NCBI GenBank assembly: GCA_022842465.1
Contig: JALHPN010000080.1
Span: 1-35,692 of the forward strand
DNA: 35,692 nucleotides
DNA from: Polyangiaceae bacterium
Lineage (GTDB): Bacteria; Myxococcota_A; Polyangia; Polyangiales; Polyangiaceae
Direction of reading: 5' to 3'
In this document: piece after piece, positions 31,403 through 35,692 of the stretch
How the letters are laid out: each line of letters begins with the position of its first letter
Position numbering within the stretch: the first letter of the stretch is position 1
Position numbers and translations under genes: made by a program
Notes under the pieces: generated by a model
Seen by the model: only the letters and a program-made list of their open reading frames with translations
Database searches by the model: none
What the model was told of the DNA's origin: nothing

Positions 31403-32665
31403 ATGCGGCGGATCGGCCTGGATCTCGGAACCACGAACAGCGCCATCGCGGTCGTCTCCGACGACGGCGCCGTCCGCCTCGCCTCGTTCGAGCACGCTGG
31501 CGGCGCGACGGAGACGTTCCGCTCGCTCCTCTACTTCGGCCACGGCGAAAAGCCCGTCGGCGGCCCTCGCGCGATCGACCGCTACCTCGCCGCGGCAGGG
31601 GAGGGGAGGCTCATCCAGTCGATGAAGTCCTACCTCGCCGACGGGACCTTCCAGGCGACGAACATCTTCGGGCGGACGACGTCGCTCGTCGAGCTCCTCG
31701 CCGTCCTCCTCCGCGAGCTGCGCGCCTCGGCGGAGGCGAAGCTCGGGCCGCTCGGCTCGCGCGCGGTCGTGGGTCGGCCCGTCCACTTCGTGACGGAGAA
31801 GGACGAGGAGGACGAGGCGCTCGCGCTGGGCCGTCTCCGCACGGCGCTCGCGCAGGCGGGCTTCACGGAGATCGAGCTCGAGTACGAGCCCGTCGCCGCA
31901 GCGAAATTCTACGAGAGCACGCTCGACCACGACGAGCTCGTCCTCATCGCCGACTTCGGCGGCGGCACGAGCGACTTCTCGTTGGTCCGGGTCGGGCCCG
32001 GTCAGCGTGATCGCGGGCCCGAGCGCATCCTCGGCAACGACGGCGTCGGCGTCGCGGGTGACGCGCTCGACGCGCGCCTCATGCAGAAGCTCGTCGCGCC
32101 CAGGCTCGGGATGGGGACGACCTATCGCTCGCTCATGGGCGACAAGGATCTGCCCGTCCCGGTGTGGATCTACTCCCGGCTCCTCCGCTGGCACCACCTC
32201 TCCTTCCTCAAGTCGAAGAAGAACCTCGAGATGATCGAAGGCATCGCGAGCCAGGCGAAGGACGACCGGGACATCCGCGCGCTCCTCCACGTCCTCGACA
32301 ACGATCTCGGCTACCACCTCTATCGCGCGATCGAGAAGACGAAGGTGACGCTCTCGAGCGCGGAGGAGGCCGTCTTCACCTTCTCCGACGACCCTCTCGA
32401 GATCGAGGCGCCCGTCACGCGTCGCGAGTTCGAGTCGTGGATCGAGGAGGAGATGGCGAAGATGGCAGGATGCGTGGACCGGCTCCTCGCCCGCGCGGGC
32501 GTCGCACCGGGCGACGTCGATCAGGTGTTCATGACGGGCGGCAGCTCGTTCGTCCCCGCCGTGCGCCGGATCTTCGAGGAGCGCTTCGGACGCGAGCGGC
32601 TTCGCACGGGCGGGGAGCTCGTCTCGGTCGCGAGCGGCCTCGCCCTCCGCGCCGCGCAGGCCTGA
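31403..32665 (+). CDS. Hsp70-family protein (YegD-like)
   Basis: Hsp70-type ATPase of 420 residues that lacks the usual substrate-binding and lid domains, as in YegD. Nucleotide-binding motifs are phosphate-1 DLGTTNSA at residues 6-13, phosphate-2 ADFGGGTSD with Asp184, and the adenosine loop MTGGSSFVPAV near the end. The centre contains LKSKKNLEMIEG and IEKTKVTLSS, typical of the YegD group. It probably acts as a chaperone-like or regulatory ATPase; YegD itself is poorly characterised. No DnaJ or GrpE gene is adjacent. The ATG lacks a strong ribosome-binding site. It ends seven bases before the convergent hydrolase. Confidence 0.9.
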   Translation: MRRIGLDLGTTNSAIAVVSDDGAVRLASFEHAGGATETFRSLLYFGHGEKPVGGPRAIDRYLAAAGEGRLIQSMKSYLADGTFQATNIFGRTTSLVELLAVLLRELRASAEAKLGPLGSRAVVGRPVHFVTEKDEEDEALALGRLRTALAQAGFTEIELEYEPVAAAKFYESTLDHDELVLIADFGGGTSDFSLVRVGPGQRDRGPERILGNDGVGVAGDALDARLMQKLVAPRLGMGTTYRSLMGDKDLPVPVWIYSRLLRWHHLSFLKSKKNLEMIEGIASQAKDDRDIRALLHVLDNDLGYHLYRAIEKTKVTLSSAEEAVFTFSDDPLEIEAPVTRREFESWIEEEMAKMAGCVDRLLARAGVAPGDVDQVFMTGGSSFVPAVRRIFEERFGRERLRTGGELVSVASGLALRAAQA

Positions 32666-32672
32666 GCGTCGG

Positions 32673-33449
32673 CTACGCGCCGAGGAAACGCTCGACGAGT
32701 GCGACCGTCCGCGGTGGCATCTCCTGCATCGGATAGTGGCCGGACTCGGCGAGGCCGACGACCTCGAGGTGGCCTCCGCCGATCGCGGCGTAGCTCGCCT
32801 TCGTCGCGTCCCGCCGCATCGGCGGCGCGTCTTCTTCGCCCGTGATCGCGAGGGCAGGCACCCGGAGAGGCGCGTCAGGGGTCGCGAGACCGTCACGCGC
32901 GAAGAGCGCGACGTAGGCGGCAGCAGCCTCGGGCGCGGACGTGTCGACGAAGCGACGGCTCTTCAGGGCCGCCCAACCCGGTGACAGCCGCTCCGCCGCG
33001 CGCGCGCGGATCATCTCCGCCCGCTTCCCGTCGTCTCGCGCCGCGGCGGTCATCGCGGCGAGGCTTCCCTCGTCCACACCGAAGCCGCGGGGCGGCGGCG
33101 GCGTCAAGAGGACGATCCGCTCGACGCGGTCGGAGTGGTGCTGACCGAGGGACACCGCGACGTACGCGCTCATCGAGTGACCGACGACCGAGAAGCGTGG
33201 CCAGCCGAGCGCTGCGGTCGTGCGGAGGACGTCGGCGACCGCTTCCCCGAGCGTGAACGCGCCGGTGCGCGCCCGCGAGCGGCCGTAGCCGCGGAGATCC
33301 GTGAAGGCCCACGTGAAGCGCTCGCGATCGAGGTACGGCTCTGCGGCGTCCCAGGTGGACGTGTCGCAGAGCCAGTCGTTGAGGACCACGACCCTGCGCG
33401 GGCCACCTCCGACGATCGTGTGGCCGAGGGGGCCGTCCGTGTCGTTCAT
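32673..33449 (-). CDS. alpha/beta-hydrolase fold protein
   Basis: Cytoplasmic hydrolase of 258 residues. The oxyanion region is VVVLNDWLCDTSTWD, where HG is replaced by ND. TDLRGYGRSR follows, the nucleophile elbow is VVGHSMSAY with Ser92, the acid is probably in ALAITGEEDAPP, and the catalytic His is in LAESGHYPMQEMP. These fit the esterase, haloperoxidase and MhpC-like branch of the fold. Substrate unknown. It is transcribed toward the Hsp70-like gene and lies 29 bases downstream of the small Cys-tailed gene on the same strand, so it may belong to the exporter unit. Confidence 0.9.
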   Translation of the reverse strand: MNDTDGPLGHTIVGGGPRRVVVLNDWLCDTSTWDAAEPYLDRERFTWAFTDLRGYGRSRARTGAFTLGEAVADVLRTTAALGWPRFSVVGHSMSAYVAVSLGQHHSDRVERIVLLTPPPPRGFGVDEGSLAAMTAAARDDGKRAEMIRARAAERLSPGWAALKSRRFVDTSAPEAAAAYVALFARDGLATPDAPLRVPALAITGEEDAPPMRRDATKASYAAIGGGHLEVVGLAESGHYPMQEMPPRTVALVERFLGA

Positions 33450-33478
33450 GGGCCGACACTACTACGCGCGCCGCGGGA

Positions 33479-33694
33479 TCAGCCGCAGCTACAGGTGGCC
33501 GCGCCGGCGTCCGTCTCGAGGCCGACGAGCTCGCGCGCGTCCGCGCAGTCGACGTCCGCGTTCGCGTAGAGGATGCACGCCGCCACGTCGAGCGAAGAGT
33601 CGGCGAAGGCGTCGCGGAGCGCCTCGCGCACCCCGGACGGGAGGTCGGGGCTGTGGACGAGGAGAGGTGCCATGGAGAAGCTCATGCGTTTCAC
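33479..33694 (-). CDS. 71-residue protein with Cys-Ser-Cys-Gly C-terminus
   Basis: Small protein whose GTG start at 33694 overlaps the EamA-exporter stop as GTGA. It begins VKRMSFSMAPLLVHSPDLP and continues with a helix, GVREALRDAFADSSL. There are four cysteines, AAC, VDC and the terminal ATCSCG. No signal peptide or known domain is seen. The reading frame is uninterrupted and its composition is unlike the Arg-rich antisense frames, so I judge it real. It could be a small regulatory or metal-binding protein, or a peptide precursor exported by the adjacent transporter. None of these can be proved from the sequence. Confidence 0.65.
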   Translation of the reverse strand: MKRMSFSMAPLLVHSPDLPSGVREALRDAFADSSLDVAACILYANADVDCADARELVGLETDAGAATCSCG

Positions 33695-34590
33695 TCGCTC
33701 CCTTCCACCGTCCGATGCCGCTCGGCCCGGCCGCGTTGCAGCGCGAGGATGCCGACGCCCGCGATCCCGAGAGCTGCCGCCAGGAGTGTCGTGATCCCGA
33801 CGGTCTCGCCCGCGAACGCCCAGCCGAGGAACACGGCGACGAGCGGGTTCACGTACGCGTACGACGTCGCCAGGGACGCCCGCACGTTCGCGAGGAGCCA
33901 GTTGAACGCCGTGAAGGCGATCATCGAGCCGAAGACGGTGAGGTAGACGACGGCGAGGAGAGAGCGCGACGAGGGCGGCGCTGCCAGGCGCTCGCCCGTC
34001 ACGAGCGCGATTCCGAGCATCACGATCCCGCCCGCGATCATCTGGGCGGCGGTCCCCATCGCGCCCGCCGGCATCGGCAGCCGGCGGCTCCACACGGACC
34101 CCACCGCCCACGCGATCGGCGCGGCGAGGAGGACGAGGCCGCGCGCCTCGAGCCGGAGTCCCCCTCCGACGTTCAGGACGAGCACGCCGGAGAAGCCGAG
34201 GAGGAGGCCGAGCCACTCGCGTCCCGCGGACGGCATGCCGGCGAGGCGTCCGAAGACGGCGGCCCAGATCGGCATCGTCGCGACGACGACGGCCGCGACG
34301 TTCGAGGGCACGGACTGCTCGGCGATCGCGACCGCGCCGTTGCCGAGGACGAGGAGCGGGATGCCCACCTTGGTCGACGCGATCCAGCCCTCGCGCGACG
34401 GCGGCGGCGCCCCCCGTCGACGAAGCCACGCGTACATCGCGAGCCCGGCGAGGAGGAAGCGCGGGCCCGCCATGAGGAAGGGCGGAAGCGTCTCGAGCGC
34501 CACCTTCATCGCGAAGTACGTCGACCCCCAGACGACGTAGACCGCGAAGAGCGCGAGCACGACCTTCACCTCGAGACGTGCTCCGCTCAT
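33691..34590 (-). CDS. EamA-family (YedA-like) drug/metabolite exporter
   Basis: Inner-membrane transporter of 299 residues with ten hydrophobic helices in two EamA repeats. The first begins ALFAVYVVWGSTYFAMKVAL, with the family WGS(T/S)Y segment, and includes PPFLMAGPRFLLAGL. The second contains GSMIAFTAFNWLLANVRASL, TSYAYVNPLVAVFLGWAFAGE, typical of RhaT/YedA-type members. The family exports amino acids, drugs or other small metabolites; the substrate here is not predictable. It is coupled by a four-base overlap to the following small Cys-tailed gene. It starts 34 bases after the partial gene at the right edge, on the same strand. Confidence 0.93.
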   Translation of the reverse strand: MSGARLEVKVVLALFAVYVVWGSTYFAMKVALETLPPFLMAGPRFLLAGLAMYAWLRRRGAPPPSREGWIASTKVGIPLLVLGNGAVAIAEQSVPSNVAAVVVATMPIWAAVFGRLAGMPSAGREWLGLLLGFSGVLVLNVGGGLRLEARGLVLLAAPIAWAVGSVWSRRLPMPAGAMGTAAQMIAGGIVMLGIALVTGERLAAPPSSRSLLAVVYLTVFGSMIAFTAFNWLLANVRASLATSYAYVNPLVAVFLGWAFAGETVGITTLLAAALGIAGVGILALQRGRAERHRTVEGSE

Positions 34591-34624
34591 GTGCGCGGAG
34601 CGAGGGTGGCACGTTACAGGGCGC

Positions 34625-35692
34625 CTAGCACTCGCTGGGATCGGGGCACGACTTCATCGGGTCGCGCTTCGGCTCCTCCGGCGGAGGCGGCGGCACCATC
34701 GCGAAGGGCACGGAGGCCTCGTAGGTCGCCGTGAACGATCCGCCGCAGCGTCCGTCCGGCGAGACGCAGAGCGCCTCGCGCCCGTAGTAGCCGCCGTCCT
34801 TGATCACGGCGGGGAGCCGCACGCGGACGAGGGCGAGCGATCCGTCGGCGGAGAGCCCGATGTCGCGGACACCGCGGCTGTAGTCGCCGCCGAGCGCGGC
34901 CGTCGTGCGGCTCGAGAGATCGATCAGGTACGGCGTGCCCCCGAAGCCGTCGGCCCGCGTCGCGAGCGTCACGACGTACCGGCCGCCCGCGAGCTGGACG
35001 AAGCGATCGAGCGGCGCGCGCGGGCCGGAGAACGAGACGAAGCGCTGGCCGAGGAGGTCGAAGTGGCCGAAGGCCGACGCGCTCCCGAAGACGTCGAGGT
35101 TCGTCTCCGCCTCGACGGCGACCCCGTCGGCAGAGACGCTCACGCTCGCGCGGGCGGCGAGCTTCGTGCGCGAGGTCGCCTTCGTCGAAGCGTCGACGAG
35201 GAGGCCGCGCCCGTCCGTCGTCATCGCGAAGCGCGGGATGACGTTCCCGATCGGCGCGAGCGAGAACCGCAGCGTCGTCGGGTCGATCGTCATGAGGTGG
35301 TAGCGCTGGCCCTCGCTCCAGGGAACCTGCTTCGGGTCATCGAACATCGACGGGTCCATCCGCTTCACGTCGAGGTAGGCGACGACGCGCGCGCCGTCCT
35401 TCGACATCGCGACGGGGCCGAAGCCGGGGAGGTTCTTCACGAACGTCAGCGACTCGCCGGCGAGGTCGATGACGCTCACCGGATCGGGGTTCGTCCACGT
35501 CTCGCCCGGGACGGCCTGCGCGCCCGGCGAGCAGTAGGTCGGGGAGAGGAACGCGCGGGCGCCGCTCGGGAGGACCTCGATCGGCGACTCGCAGTTCGGG
35601 ACGTCGACGCTCGGCGCCGCGGACGCGCTCGACGCGAGGTCGACGGCGTAGACCGGCGTGTGCGGGCCGCCGTCGCGCCAGACGGTGGGGCC
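34625..35692 (-). CDS. secreted-type beta-repeat protein (N-terminus cut by window edge)
   Basis: The frame is open to the right edge, so the N-terminus and any signal peptide lie outside; 355 residues are visible. The sequence consists of beta-strand repeats interrupted by turns, such as FGPVAMSKDGARVVAYLD, FAMTTDGRGLLVD and IGLSADGSLALVRVR. The recurring SxDG pattern resembles WD40/TolB-like propeller blades. It ends with a Pro-rich stretch (VPPPPPEEPKR) and CPDPSEC, like other myxobacterial exported proteins. A GTG at 35479 is internal, since upstream sequence in frame is protein-like (YAVDLASS, and CESPIEVLPSGARAFL). The function is unknown. Confidence 0.75.
   Translation of the reverse strand, partial: GPTVWRDGGPHTPVYAVDLASSASAAPSVDVPNCESPIEVLPSGARAFLSPTYCSPGAQAVPGETWTNPDPVSVIDLAGESLTFVKNLPGFGPVAMSKDGARVVAYLDVKRMDPSMFDDPKQVPWSEGQRYHLMTIDPTTLRFSLAPIGNVIPRFAMTTDGRGLLVDASTKATSRTKLAARASVSVSADGVAVEAETNLDVFGSASAFGHFDLLGQRFVSFSGPRAPLDRFVQLAGGRYVVTLATRADGFGGTPYLIDLSSRTTAALGGDYSRGVRDIGLSADGSLALVRVRLPAVIKDGGYYGREALCVSPDGRCGGSFTATYEASVPFAMVPPPPPEEPKRDPMKSCPDPSEC

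Noticed and set aside
33479..34612. A 377-residue reading frame covering the EamA exporter and ending in the small Cys-tailed protein.
   Set aside because: Only the last 71 residues look like protein; the rest is an off-frame reading of the exporter gene.

Overview
The window reads as a chromosomal segment of a myxobacterium, most likely of the Polyangiales/Sorangium-type lineages. The DNA is very GC-rich, so long antisense frames open everywhere. Secreted lipoproteins with Asp/Gly/Ala-rich linkers behind the lipobox are common. One secreted protease ends in a MYXO-CTERM-like Cys/membrane-helix/Arg-cluster tail, and sigma-54 two-component genes are present. I see no rRNA, tRNA, CRISPR array, insertion sequence or prophage gene. 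The genus is inference.

Layout. 1-3.4 kb: a RIO-family kinase cut by the left edge, a secreted jacalin-lectin protein and a YflT-type general stress protein. 3.4-6.7 kb: a stand-alone receiver protein, then an NtrC-type regulator coupled to its membrane histidine kinase. 6.8-11.5 kb: a VOC/PhnB-like protein, a c-heme lipoprotein, a twice-frameshifted gene and a secreted trypsin-like protease with an unusual insertion. 11.4-16.7 kb: a divergent sulfur gene cluster. On the minus strand it runs usp, tauE/safE, two YeeE/YedE half-transporters and a lipoprotein gamma-carbonic anhydrase, all tightly coupled. On the plus strand lie a TsdA-like diheme thiosulfate dehydrogenase and an OprP-like porin. 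16.7-24.9 kb: a TPR-like protein and several lipoproteins, including one with a striking cysteine-repeat tail, an SGNH/SASA-type esterase, and a ricin-B plus GH16 glycosidase. 24.9-27.2 kb: smpB coupled to a Xaa-Pro aminopeptidase. 27.3-30.4 kb: a coupled four-gene plus-strand operon of two unknown proteins, an ArsB/NhaD-like permease and a Cys-rich lipoprotein. 30.4-35.7 kb: a TPR-like protein, a YegD-like Hsp70, an alpha/beta hydrolase, a 71-residue Cys-tailed protein coupled to an EamA exporter, and a secreted-type protein cut by the right edge.

How the genes may work together. In the sulfur cluster the porin could pass anions across the outer membrane, TsdA could couple two thiosulfates to tetrathionate, the YeeE/YedE pair could import thiosulfate or sulfur, and TauE/SafE could export sulfite or a related anion. 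A Cam-class carbonic anhydrase joined to this set is unusual. The esterase and GH16 pair suggests polysaccharide scavenging. The best candidates for something undescribed are the cysteine-ladder tail at 21091-21438, the sulfur/carbonic-anhydrase cluster and the 27.3-30.4 kb operon. No dedicated defence system or biosynthetic gene cluster is visible.
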